Part shown: one piece after another, positions 1-7,052 of the stretch
How positions within the stretch are numbered: position 1 is the first letter of the stretch
How the letters are laid out: each line of letters starts with the position of its first letter
NCBI GenBank assembly: GCA_016764415.1
Contig: JAESRY010000071.1
Location: 1 to 7,430, forward strand
Source: Cycloclasticus sp.
Lineage (GTDB): Bacteria; Pseudomonadota; Gammaproteobacteria; Methylococcales; Cycloclasticaceae
Direction: 5' to 3'
Length of the DNA stretch: 7,430 bases
The notes under the pieces: model-generated
Databases searched by the model: none
Seen by the model: the letters and a program-made list of their open reading frames with translations, nothing else
Told to the model about the DNA's origin: nothing
Position numbers and translations under genes: made by a program

Positions 1-715
1 GACTACTTATATTAGCTATGCCGTTATCGTGGCTGTTTACCTCTATCAAGTCATGCAAATAATTAAGGTGAACAAGGATATTTTCACTAAAGAAGTCCCA
101 GATTTATTTCGTTATCAGTTTAAACAAGTGGCCGTTCTAAATTTATCGTATTTAGTAACTTTCGGTTCTGAGTTATCTTTAGTATCCATGCTGCCCTTAT
201 TGTATGTTGATATGTTTGGTTTATCGCCCGTTACAGCTGGCTTGCTGGCCGCTATTTACCCTGTTATGAACCTTATTGCGCGGCCTAGTGGTGGTATCTT
301 CAGTGATAGGGTTGGCCGTAAAAAATCGTTAGCTATTTTATTCGCAGGGATCACACTTTCTTTTCTTGTGCTAAGCCAAGTTAATTCTAGCTGGGCTGTT
401 CCTATTGTGGTCTTATGCACGATCTTCTGCGCCATATTTTCACAAGGCGGTTCAGGCGCCGTTTATGCTATGGCACCTCTCATTCAACGTCGTATGACAG
501 GCCAAATTGCTGGCATGGTTGGCGCATATGGTAATGTTGGAGGCTTGGTGTTTCTAACGGTTTTATCATTCGTTTCACCGCAAATATTCTTTATCGTCAT
601 TGGCGTTACGGCGGCTGTTGTTCTGTTATGTATATTTCTATTTTTGGATGAGCCAAAGGGCCAAACAGCTGAAATTCTTGAAGATGGTACAGTAGAGCTT
701 ATCGACGTCACCTAA
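1..715 (+). CDS. nasA: Nitrate transporter of the NarK/NasA MFS family (5' end cut off by window)
   Basis: Inner-membrane carrier of the major facilitator superfamily that takes up nitrate, probably with export or exchange of nitrite. The reading frame is already open at base 2, so the visible 237 residues are a C-terminal fragment; the GTG at 29 is only an internal Val codon. Several hydrophobic segments alternate with short loops. The fragment contains the MFS loop signature GGIFSDRVGRKKS (bases about 290-330). It also contains GQIAGMVGAYGNVGG (bases about 502-545), which fits the glycine-rich nitrate signature in the C-terminal half of NarK proteins and closely recalls Pseudomonas NasA. 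The short acidic tail after the last helix is cytoplasmic. The phosphatase-kinase gene begins 19 bases after the stop, which implies one transcript and points to assimilatory nitrate use. Nitrate versus nitrite preference cannot be told from this fragment. Confidence 0.9.
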   Translation, partial: TTYISYAVIVAVYLYQVMQIIKVNKDIFTKEVPDLFRYQFKQVAVLNLSYLVTFGSELSLVSMLPLLYVDMFGLSPVTAGLLAAIYPVMNLIARPSGGIFSDRVGRKKSLAILFAGITLSFLVLSQVNSSWAVPIVVLCTIFCAIFSQGGSGAVYAMAPLIQRRMTGQIAGMVGAYGNVGGLVFLTVLSFVSPQIFFIVIGVTAAVVLLCIFLFLDEPKGQTAEILEDGTVELIDVT

Positions 716-734
716 TTCATTATTAGCTCATATC

Positions 735-2438
735 ATGCAATCAGAATTGCTTATAAACCTTGGTCAATCATCTGACAAAGGCATTAAAGAAGAAAACCAA
801 GACAGTTACGGTGTGTTGTTACCTGACTCTCCAGTTCTAGAACAAAAGGGGATTACTGTTGTTATAGCCGATGGTGTTAGCGGGTGTGACGCAGGTAAAC
901 TTGCCAGTGAATCATGCGTAAAAAGCCTGTTAAGTGACTATTACTGCACACCTGATTCTTGGACCGTAAAAACCTCCGTACAAAAAGTACTCATGGCAAC
1001 CAATCGCTGGATGATTGGTATGGCACAACAAAGCGCCGATCACCATAAAGGATTAGCAACCACCATGAGCGCACTGGTTGTAAAGTCTTCAACTGTTCAT
1101 TTATTTCATATTGGCGACACCCGTATTTACCGAATACGCAATAGCAAGCTTGAACTGCTTACTAATGACCATCGTTTTTGGGTATCAAAAGAGAAAAACT
1201 ACCTCACCCGTGCGATGGGTATCGACCTTCATTTAGAAATTGATTACAGCAATTTTCTATTAGAAGAAGGCGACGCATTTTTGCTCACAACCGATGGTGT
1301 CCATGAATTTGTCAGTGACTCCATTATGCTGTCAAAAATCAATGCCCATACTGACAACTTGGATCGCGCAGCGCGTGAAATAACAGAGCTTGCCATGGAA
1401 AATGGCAGCGATGACAACGTCACCTGTCAAATTGTTCGCTTCAATCAATTACCACAAATTAACGAACAAGAAATCTATCGAAAATTAACCGAACTACCCT
1501 TCCCGCCAGATTTAAACGCCGGCATGTTAATGGACGGTTATCGAATAGAACGCGAATTACACGCCAGCAACCGCACACAAGTTTATTTAGCAACCGATGA
1601 AGAATCGGGGCAACAAGTTGTTATTAAAACGCCTTCCGTTAATTATGTAGACGACCCAGAGTTTTTAGATATGTTCGTGCAAGAAGAATGGGTAGGCCGG
1701 CGCATTGATAACAACCATGTTTTAAAAATCATTGAACAAACAAAAACTCGTCGTTTCTTGTATTACGTCACCGAATACATTGAAGGTCAAACGCTCAGGC
1801 ATTGGATAAACGACAACCCACAACCAAATTTGGCCGACGTTAGAGGTATTGTTCGGCAAATTGCCCGTGGTTTACGCGCCTTTCATCGCGGAGAAATGAT
1901 TCATCAGGACTTAAAGCCTGAAAACATCATTATTGACACCCAAGGTACCGTAAAAATCATTGATTTTGGATCAACAAAAGTTGCTGGTGTAGAAGAAATT
2001 TCAACACCAGTTCATCGCTTAAGTTTACTAGGAACACAACACTATACCGCGCCAGAATACCTAATGGGGCAATCTGCAAGCTACCGTTCAGACGCCTTCT
2101 CCTTGGGCGTCATCACTTACGAAATGATCACTGGAAAGCTACCTTTTGGTGAAAAATACGGCGAAAAAGCACTCAGTAAATTAAAGTATATCTCTATGTT
2201 AGACATCGACTCGGACATCCCATTATGGGTTGATCGTGCCATTAGAAAAACCGTCAAAAGAAAGCCAACAAACCGGTATGAAGAAATATCAGAGTTTATC
2301 CACGACCTGTCTTATCCCAACAAAGAATTTACCGACTTAACCCATGTGCCTCTCATAGAAAGAGCGCCACTAACTGTTTGGAAAACGATCGCCCTAATTA
2401 GCGTGTTAATAAACATCTTTTTAGCACTTAAAACATAA
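735..2438 (+). CDS. Bifunctional PP2C-type phosphatase / Ser-Thr protein kinase with C-terminal membrane anchor
   Basis: Residues about 5-237 form a PP2C phosphatase with the metal-binding acids in place: ENQD (D23), ADG (D46), the GDTRIYR strand (127-133), TTDG (D187) and DDN (D227). Residues about 265-535 form a Hanks-type kinase: ATP-binding Lys K298 in VVIK, helix C Glu E317 or E318, catalytic loop HQDLKPEN (D392, N397), DFG (D410), APE (439-441) and D453. Two departures stand out: the glycine loop (274-285) contains no glycine, and the usual HRD is HQD. Residues about 550-565 are one hydrophobic segment ending two residues before the C-terminus, which should tether both enzymes to the inner membrane facing the cytoplasm. 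A kinase gene of this type lies beside nasA in Pseudomonas aeruginosa (PA1782). Its position between transporter and mobA suggests that it tunes nitrate uptake or reduction, but the substrate is unknown. The ATG at 735 has no clear Shine-Dalgarno sequence, so coupling to the upstream gene is likely. Confidence 0.93.
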   Translation: MQSELLINLGQSSDKGIKEENQDSYGVLLPDSPVLEQKGITVVIADGVSGCDAGKLASESCVKSLLSDYYCTPDSWTVKTSVQKVLMATNRWMIGMAQQSADHHKGLATTMSALVVKSSTVHLFHIGDTRIYRIRNSKLELLTNDHRFWVSKEKNYLTRAMGIDLHLEIDYSNFLLEEGDAFLLTTDGVHEFVSDSIMLSKINAHTDNLDRAAREITELAMENGSDDNVTCQIVRFNQLPQINEQEIYRKLTELPFPPDLNAGMLMDGYRIERELHASNRTQVYLATDEESGQQVVIKTPSVNYVDDPEFLDMFVQEEWVGRRIDNNHVLKIIEQTKTRRFLYYVTEYIEGQTLRHWINDNPQPNLADVRGIVRQIARGLRAFHRGEMIHQDLKPENIIIDTQGTVKIIDFGSTKVAGVEEISTPVHRLSLLGTQHYTAPEYLMGQSASYRSDAFSLGVITYEMITGKLPFGEKYGEKALSKLKYISMLDIDSDIPLWVDRAIRKTVKRKPTNRYEEISEFIHDLSYPNKEFTDLTHVPLIERAPLTVWKTIALISVLINIFLALKT

Positions 2439-2439
2439 C

Positions 2440-3096
2440 GTGAGCGCGCCAGCCTTTTCAAATAATTTATCTGCTGTCGTACTGTCTGGCGGCCAATCTC
2501 GTCGTATGGGCGGTAAGGATAAAGGCCTATTAGAACTTGCTGGAAAGCCGATGATTTCTTACGTTTTAGGTAGCCTAAAAAACCATATTAGCGACATTAT
2601 GATTAGCACAAACAGCGCGGATGTTAGATATCAACAGATGAGTCATCGCTGCATCAAAGACATACTAAAAGGGAACCTAGGGCCGCTCGCTGGCATTCAT
2701 TCAGCCCTATCTAACAGCCAACATTCACGCGTTCTTATTACCGCATGTGATAGTCCATTTTTGCAAACAGCATTGTGCTCAAGGCTCATTAAAGCGATGG
2801 ATTCAAGTAACGCTATGATGGCAGTTGCTCACGATGGAGAGCACGTACAAAATACCTTCTCTGTCATTGATATACGACTTAAAACCAATTTGGAGCAATA
2901 CCTACAACGTGGCGGTCGTCGGTTAATGACTTGGATTAAAGAGCAACATGCTATCGAAGTAGACTTCTCGGATGTTAAAGGTAGCTTTTTAAACATCAAC
3001 TCTACGCAAGACTTTAAGAATGCAAAAAAGTTAAATTCGTTTAATCAAAGAGTAGCCGCAGCTTATGCTCTAACCGACAGTAGTATCGACTCCTGA
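2440..3096 (+). CDS. mobA: Molybdenum cofactor guanylyltransferase MobA
   Basis: Cytoplasmic enzyme that joins GMP from GTP to molybdopterin, giving the MGD cofactor needed by DMSO-reductase-family enzymes such as assimilatory nitrate reductase. The nucleotidyltransferase signature LSGGQSRRMGGKDKG is at residues 15-29, the GPLAGIHSAL segment at 81-90, and the metal-binding Asp is D104 in ACDSPF. The GTG start at 2440 lies one base after the kinase stop codon. It is chosen because the next in-frame ATG (M23) would fall inside the nucleotide-binding signature. This tight junction suggests translational coupling. The family core normally ends near FLNINSTQDF (about 184-193); the 25 or so residues after it look unrelated to MobA and sit against the damaged downstream gene, so the tail may have been altered by a deletion. 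Placement in this operon suggests cofactor supply dedicated to nitrate reductase. Confidence 0.93.
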   Translation: MSAPAFSNNLSAVVLSGGQSRRMGGKDKGLLELAGKPMISYVLGSLKNHISDIMISTNSADVRYQQMSHRCIKDILKGNLGPLAGIHSALSNSQHSRVLITACDSPFLQTALCSRLIKAMDSSNAMMAVAHDGEHVQNTFSVIDIRLKTNLEQYLQRGGRRLMTWIKEQHAIEVDFSDVKGSFLNINSTQDFKNAKKLNSFNQRVAAAYALTDSSIDS

Positions 3097-3097
3097 T

Positions 3098-3813
3098 AAA
3101 AAATGCCCTGTCTTGTTTTGGCTGTCTGGTCTTACGTGTACAAAAGAAATTTTTATGGCGAAAGCGGGCTCGCAACAGTACGCGGCTGAGTTAGGCATTA
3201 TTCTAATTACACCGGATACCAGCCCACGAGACCTTAACTTACCGGGCGAAGATGACAGCTGGGATTTCGGATCTGGCGCAGGGTTTTACATCAACGCCAG
3301 CAACCCCCCTTGGGACACGAACTACCGAATGGAAGACTACGTTGTGAACGAACTATTTGAATTAGTGGGTGAACAGTTTCCTGCAGATTTAGACAAAGCG
3401 GGTGTTTTTGGACACTCAATGGGCGGGCATGGTGCCATCACGCTCGCCTTCAAATACCCCAATAAATACAAATCGCTGTCTGCCTTTTACCTATTTGCGC
3501 ACCAACTTTATGTTTATGGGGCAAAAAAGCCTTTATGGGATATTTAGGTCAAGACACCGATAGCTGGGCAGAACATGATGCTCACCTATTGATTCGCACA
3601 ACGACAGCACAGTTGCCCTTATTCATTGATCAGGGAAGTGACGATCCCTTTTTGCAAGGCCAGCTATTGCCCGAGCATTTAGTTAACGCCGCTAAAGACG
3701 CTAATTACCCCTTCACCTATCGCCTACAAGAAGGTTATGACCACAGTTATTATTTCATCGCCAGCTTTATGGAGGAACATATACGCCACCACGCAAAACA
3801 ATTAATGGATTAA
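3098..3813 (+). pseudogene. fghA: S-formylglutathione hydrolase remnant (5' deletion plus -1 frameshift)
   Basis: The intact enzyme hydrolyses S-formylglutathione to formate and glutathione in formaldehyde detoxification. Similarity begins at 3098 with KKCPVLFWLSGLTC, which corresponds to about residue 42 of E. coli FrmB. No ATG or GTG lies between the in-frame stop at 3071 and this point, only a TTG at 3113. The nucleophile motif GHSMGG is present (Ser codon 3416-3418). After SAF (3479-3487) the expected Ala codon is reduced to two bases (3488-3489), and homology continues in the next frame from 3490 as PICAPTLCLWGKKAFMGYLG. The original frame instead stops just after 3540. The second frame carries DQGSDDPFL (acidic triad segment) and GYDHSYYF (His codon 3742-3744) and ends normally at 3813. 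Visible parts plus the missing start add up to about 280 residues, the family's full length. No class III alcohol dehydrogenase partner gene adjoins it. The frameshift alone could be a sequencing error, but the missing 5' end could not. Confidence 0.88.
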
Positions 3814-3815
3814 TA

Positions 3816-3857
3816 CGGCGGTTTTCGCACATGCTGGCGTTAACACTGCCGGTTTTT
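3816..3857 (+). terminator. Possible Rho-independent terminator after the nas operon/pseudogene
   Basis: CGGCGG (3816-3821) can pair with CTGCCG (3846-3851), allowing one G-U pair, with a smaller CGC/GCG pairing (3826-3828 with 3837-3839) inside the loop. The stem is followed closely by five T residues (3853-3857). The loop is long and the stem imperfect, so this is a weak candidate, but it lies just where the upstream transcription unit should end. Confidence 0.35.
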
Positions 3858-3868
3858 CCGTATAGTAA
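3840..3868 (+). promoter_or_regulatory. Candidate sigma-70 promoter for the DUF4202 gene
   Basis: TTAACA (3840-3845) matches the -35 consensus at five of six bases. At 17 bases from it lies TAGTAA (3863-3868, four of six). An overlapping TATAGT (3861-3866, five of six) is a better -10 box but is spaced at only 15 bases. Either choice would start transcription around 3873-3876, about 25 bases before the ATG at 3898. The site overlaps the possible upstream terminator. It is supported by consensus matching only. Confidence 0.35.
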
Positions 3869-3897
3869 GTATTTCCTTATTTAACGTGTGTATCAAT

Positions 3898-4461
3898 ATG
3901 TCTGACTTACTTAAACAAACCTTGCAGCTCATTGACGATGCAAACGCAAGCGACCCAAATGATGGCGTTGAAGCCTTGTACGCAAAACGTATGCTAGAAA
4001 CGCTACAGTCGTTTGATGACAATCCATCCGAACCACTTACCTTAGCCTGTTACGCACAACACGTTTGTCGCTGGAAACTCGTTCGCAAAGATTTCCCGGC
4101 CGGCTTAGAAGGCTATTTAAAATGGCGCACCGACCTTGCCAAGTTACATGCTCAAATTCTTACCGATGCCATGCGCGAAGCGGGCTATAACGATGATGAC
4201 ATTAAACGCGCCAGCAACATTATTCAAAAAAGAAAGCTTAAAAAAGACCCCGAAGCTCAAACGCTTGAGGACGTGTCCTGCTTAGTCTTTTTAAACCACT
4301 ATTTTGATGCTTTTGCTGGCAAGCATTCTGAAGAAAGAATTATCGATATTGTGCAAAAAACATGGGACAAAATGTCCGAACAAGGACACGAAGCTGCGCT
4401 TAAACTCTCTTTGCCCTCTCATTTACAAGCACTCGTTTCAAAAGCGCTTAATTCAAACTAA
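3898..4461 (+). CDS. DUF4202 family protein, function unknown
   Basis: A 187-residue soluble, probably all-helical cytoplasmic protein with no signal peptide or membrane segment. From memory of the family it matches DUF4202 over its whole length: IDDANASDPN (12-21), AQHVCRW (53-59), YLKWRTDL (73-80) with H84, then KRKLKKDPEAQTLEDV (111-126) and CLVFLNHYF (128-136). The spacing of H55, H84 and D125 in a helical protein recalls HD-type metal-binding folds, but that is inference. The ATG at 3898 is preferred over the in-frame GTG at 3886 because the family-like sequence begins just after this ATG; neither has a clear Shine-Dalgarno sequence. It stands alone between a broken gene and a sigma-28-controlled chemoreceptor, and 84 bases separate it from the pseudogene, so it is probably transcribed separately. 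A link to the nearby nitrate operon is possible but not shown by the sequence. Confidence 0.82.
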   Translation: MSDLLKQTLQLIDDANASDPNDGVEALYAKRMLETLQSFDDNPSEPLTLACYAQHVCRWKLVRKDFPAGLEGYLKWRTDLAKLHAQILTDAMREAGYNDDDIKRASNIIQKRKLKKDPEAQTLEDVSCLVFLNHYFDAFAGKHSEERIIDIVQKTWDKMSEQGHEAALKLSLPSHLQALVSKALNSN

Positions 4462-4517
4462 AACCTTTGTATGAAAGGTCTCAAACTAGCTTTTAGCAAA
4501 ACTTAAACTACACTCTC

Positions 4518-4544
4518 TAAAGGTTCTTCTGCACTTGCCGATAC
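4518..4544 (+). promoter_or_regulatory. Sigma-28 (FliA) flagellar/chemotaxis promoter for the chemoreceptor gene
   Basis: TAAA (4518-4521), exactly 15 bases, then GCCGATAC (4537-4544). The enterobacterial sigma-28 consensus is TAAA-N15-GCCGATAA, so 11 of 12 specified bases match with the preferred spacing. The predicted start, about seven bases past the -10 box (near 4551), gives a leader of roughly 34 bases before the ATG at 4585. The downstream gene is a chemotaxis receptor, a typical class 3 flagellar regulon member, which strengthens the call. Confidence 0.8.
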
Positions 4545-4584
4545 TGTTAAACGCCTCAACAATAAAAACGCATTACTTAACGTT

Positions 4585-6939
4585 ATGAAATTAAATCTGC
4601 CATTAAAAACAACGCTCATTCTCACCTCAGTTCTATTAGCCATTGTTCCCGCAACGCTTATTTCAGTCTATGTTGGCGGGGTGTCTATCAATTCAAGTGA
4701 AGGCGCCTTACAGCAAGCATCAACTGACAAATTAGTTGCGATGAACCGCGTTAAAAAATCTCATATTGAGCGTTATTTTAGTCGTGTTAACAACCAAATC
4801 ATCACTCTCTCTTCAAGCACGATGATTATCAATGCGATGAAAGAATTTAGGTCAAATTTTGAATATTTTGGCATGAGTGGCGAAATGCCAGGCGAACAAC
4901 AGCAACGCGAGAGAGTTCAGCAATATTATGACAATGAATTTAGTAAAAAGCACACTGAACTGAACCCAAATAACCCCTTCAATACAAAACAAGCCCTCGA
5001 TAAAATAAGCCCCGAGGGCATTGCGCTACAATATCAATATATAGCCGAAAATCCTGAACCGATAGGAAGTAAAGATGCCTTTATGTATGCGGAAGACAGC
5101 AGTTTATACTCCTCACAGCATTCGTATTACCACCCACCCATTAGGGACTATTTAAAACGATTCCATTTTTATGATATTTTCTTGGTGGACTCAACAACTG
5201 GCGATGTCGTTTACTCGGTTTTAAAAGACGTCGATTACGCCACGTCATTAATTGATGGCCCTTACGCTAAATCTGGGCTTGCTGACGCCTTTAACAAAGC
5301 AAATGCCAGCGATAATCCACATTTTGTAGGCATTACCGATTTTGCGCCCTATGTACCTTCGTATTCAGCGCCTGCGGCGTTTATCTCAACCCCTATTTTT
5401 AAAGCGAGCAAAAAAATCGGCGTCCTTATTTTTCAATTGTCTGTTGATAATATCGACAATATTTTGACTTTTGACAAGGATTGGCAAAATCAAGGCATGG
5501 GCAACACAGGGGAGGCCTTCCTTATTGGTAAAGACCTTAAAACACGCAGTAATCGCCGTGTACTAATAGAAGATAGAAAAACATTCCTAAGTGACCTAGA
5601 TGAAAGCTCCATTAGCCCTGATATAGCTAAAGAAATGGCGCTTAAAAATACCACTATTGGTTTATTCCCTGTACAAACAGACGCTGCAAAAGCAGTTGCT
5701 AGCGGTAAAACAGGAACCAGTATTTCAAAGGACTTTAGGGGTGTAGACGTTCTATCCAGCTACACGCCGGTAAATATTAAGGGCTTGGAATGGGCAATCA
5801 TAGTCCAAGAAGAGGTGGATGAAGCTTACGCTGGGGTTACGGATCTTAGTCTTGACATTCTCAAGTATGCGGCTGCGGGTTTATTAGCTGTAGCGCTTTT
5901 GGCAACCTTGGCTGGTTTCTTATTTGCCAAATCCATCCTTAATCCCATATTAAACGTCGTTAATAAAATTGAAGACATTGCCAGCAATATTGAGAAGGGC
6001 GACTGCAACTTAAAAGACCCTCTTGATACGGGTATTCACCCTATTGGAGTACGGTTAATAACCGCCACCAACCGAATGTTAAAAGCCTTTGCAGATATCA
6101 TTAAAGAAGTTGGGGCTTCGGCTCAGGAAGTGAGCAACTCTTCAGTGACCATGTCCGAAGTGGCTGAACAAACACTAAAAGGTATCAAGCATCAGCATGA
6201 GGATGCAAAAAAAGCAGCGAGCGCCATGAAAGATATGTCTGCTTCTGTTGAAGCTGTCGCACGGGACTCGCAAGCGGGCGCCGATATTGCTCACGAGGCC
6301 GATCGCCAAACGACCGAGGGGCATAAAATTGTTGATGACGTGGCTGCGGAAATTACTCAACTTGCCGGTAGCGTGGAAAATATCTCGCAGGTTATCCATC
6401 AGCTTGAAAAAGACAGTATTGATATTGGAGCCGTTATTGGTGTTATTCAAGGTATTGCAGAACAAACTAATTTATTGGCCTTAAACGCTGCTATTGAGGC
6501 CGCTCGAGCCGGTGACCAAGGTAGAGGTTTTGCCGTGGTAGCGGATGAAGTGAGATCATTAGCAAGCAGGACACAAGAGTCAACTCAGGAAATTCAAAGC
6601 ATTATCGAACGTTTACAAAGCCGTTCCAAAGAAGCTGTTGCAGCAATGGAGCTTGGGCAAGGGCAAGCAATAAGCGGCGCCGAAAAAGCACAGCTTGCGG
6701 GCGCTACCCTGGCTGAGATTTCAGAGAAAGTATCAGAGCTCGATAGAATTTCGACTCAAATTGCGCAAGCAGCAAGCCTTCAAACTAAATCTGCCGAAGA
6801 AATTACCAACAGCGTATCGAGTATCAGTTTAATTTCTGAGAAAAATGCTAATGCGGCAAATCAATCGGCTGATAAAAGTAAGGCTTTATCTCAATTAGCA
6901 ACGTATTTAAAATCGAAAGTTTCTCATTTTACAGTTTAA
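4585..6939 (+). CDS. Methyl-accepting chemotaxis protein with large Cache-like periplasmic sensor
   Basis: Transmembrane chemoreceptor that binds a ligand outside and controls CheA through CheW. At 784 residues it is long for the class. TM1 spans about 9-30; the sensor runs from about 31 to 425. It includes [15 protein letters not shown] and, later, [17 protein letters not shown] and [18 protein letters not shown], typical of double-Cache sensors. TM2 is about 428-448. A HAMP linker follows (about 449-507), with a slightly long, atypical connector around [17 protein letters not shown]. The cytoplasmic coiled coil reaches the conserved hairpin tip [18 protein letters not shown] (626-643), which contacts CheA/CheW, and returns to the C-terminus. 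There is no NWETF-like tail, so adaptation enzymes are probably not tethered to this receptor. The ligand cannot be predicted. Transcription most likely starts at the sigma-28 promoter upstream; the ATG at 4585 lacks an obvious Shine-Dalgarno sequence but sits directly before the first membrane helix. Confidence 0.95.
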   Translation: MKLNLPLKTTLILTSVLLAIVPATLISVYVGGVSINSSEGALQQASTDKLVAMNRVKKSHIERYFSRVNNQIITLSSSTMIINAMKEFRSNFEYFGMSGEMPGEQQQRERVQQYYDNEFSKKHTELNPNNPFNTKQALDKISPEGIALQYQYIAENPEPIGSKDAFMYAEDSSLYSSQHSYYHPPIRDYLKRFHFYDIFLVDSTTGDVVYSVLKDVDYATSLIDGPYAKSGLADAFNKANASDNPHFVGITDFAPYVPSYSAPAAFISTPIFKASKKIGVLIFQLSVDNIDNILTFDKDWQNQGMGNTGEAFLIGKDLKTRSNRRVLIEDRKTFLSDLDESSISPDIAKEMALKNTTIGLFPVQTDAAKAVASGKTGTSISKDFRGVDVLSSYTPVNIKGLEWAIIVQEEVDEAYAGVTDLSLDILKYAAAGLLAVALLATLAGFLFAKSILNPILNVVNKIEDIASNIEKGDCNLKDPLDTGIHPIGVRLITATNRMLKAFADIIKEVGASAQEVSNSSVTMSEVAEQTLKGIKHQHEDAKKAASAMKDMSASVEAVARDSQAGADIAHEADRQTTEGHKIVDDVAAEITQLAGSVENISQVIHQLEKDSIDIGAVIGVIQGIAEQTNLLALNAAIEAARAGDQGRGFAVVADEVRSLASRTQESTQEIQSIIERLQSRSKEAVAAMELGQGQAISGAEKAQLAGATLAEISEKVSELDRISTQIAQAASLQTKSAEEITNSVSSISLISEKNANAANQSADKSKALSQLATYLKSKVSHFTV

Positions 6940-6965
6940 ATAACATCGCGTTAACTTCTTTAATC

Positions 6966-6998
6966 TAGCGGCTTGGCATATTGCCTAGCCGCTATTTT
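6966..6998 (+). terminator. Rho-independent terminator of the chemoreceptor gene
   Basis: TAGCGGCTTGGCA (6966-6978) and TGCCTAGCCGCTA (6982-6994) form a 13-position stem with one T-T mismatch and a TAT loop, followed directly by TTTT (6995-6998). It begins 26 bases after the receptor stop codon. The stem is close to symmetrical, but a T run follows it only on the + strand. Confidence 0.85.
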
Positions 6999-7009
6999 CA
7001 AGGTATAAC
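6981..7009 (+). promoter_or_regulatory. Candidate sigma-70 promoter for the metallo-beta-lactamase-fold gene
   Basis: TTGCCT (6981-6986, four of six -35 bases) is followed after 17 bases by TATAAC (7004-7009, five of six -10 bases). The predicted start is about 7016, giving a leader near 37 bases. The -35 box lies inside the right arm of the upstream terminator, a compact arrangement that needs no additional DNA. The call rests on consensus matching alone. Confidence 0.45.
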
Positions 7010-7012
7010 AAA

Positions 7013-7046
7013 CCCCTCAGTTCTGTTTTTCATCTACTTTTAGGGG
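7013..7046 (+). promoter_or_regulatory. Ribosome binding site, with upstream complementary CCCCT
   Basis: AGGGG (7042-7046) lies six bases before the ATG at 7053 and is the only strong Shine-Dalgarno sequence in the window. CCCCT (7013-7017) is its exact complement 24 bases upstream and falls near the predicted transcript start, so the two could pair and mask the site. The pairing is only five base pairs and may be chance. Confidence 0.5.
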
Positions 7047-7052
7047 CTCATT

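Noticed and set aside
484..711. Minus-strand open frame under the nitrate transporter gene
   Set aside because: It is entirely antisense to a conserved transporter segment, with composition expected from reading that gene backwards and no start signals of its own.
3103..3190. Short frame from ATG 3103 after the mobA stop
   Set aside because: It encodes only 28 unrecognisable residues, while the neighbouring frame carries clear hydrolase sequence.
3535..3813. A separate 92-residue gene starting at the ATG at 3535
   Set aside because: The family sequence continues upstream of this ATG in the same frame (PICAPTLCLWGKKAF from 3490), so it is the second half of the frameshifted hydrolase, not an independent gene.
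3813..3863. ATACGG ... CCGTAT inverted repeat flanking the gap after the pseudogene
   Set aside because: The arms are six bases and 39 bases apart, which is expected by chance; it conflicts with the better stem at 3816-3851.
3886..3897. GTG at 3886 as the start of the DUF4202 protein
   Set aside because: It would add only four residues (MCIN) outside the family-like sequence and has no better ribosome binding site than the ATG at 3898.
4463..4479. ACCTTT/AAAGGT hairpin just after the DUF4202 stop codon
   Set aside because: The six-pair stem is AT-rich and is followed by CTCAAAC rather than a T run, so it is not convincing as an intrinsic terminator.
6248..6484. Open frames on both strands within 6175-6484, inside the chemoreceptor gene
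   Set aside because: They overlap the strongly conserved MCP signalling domain, have no ribosome binding sites, and encode nothing recognisable; they are shadows of the real gene.
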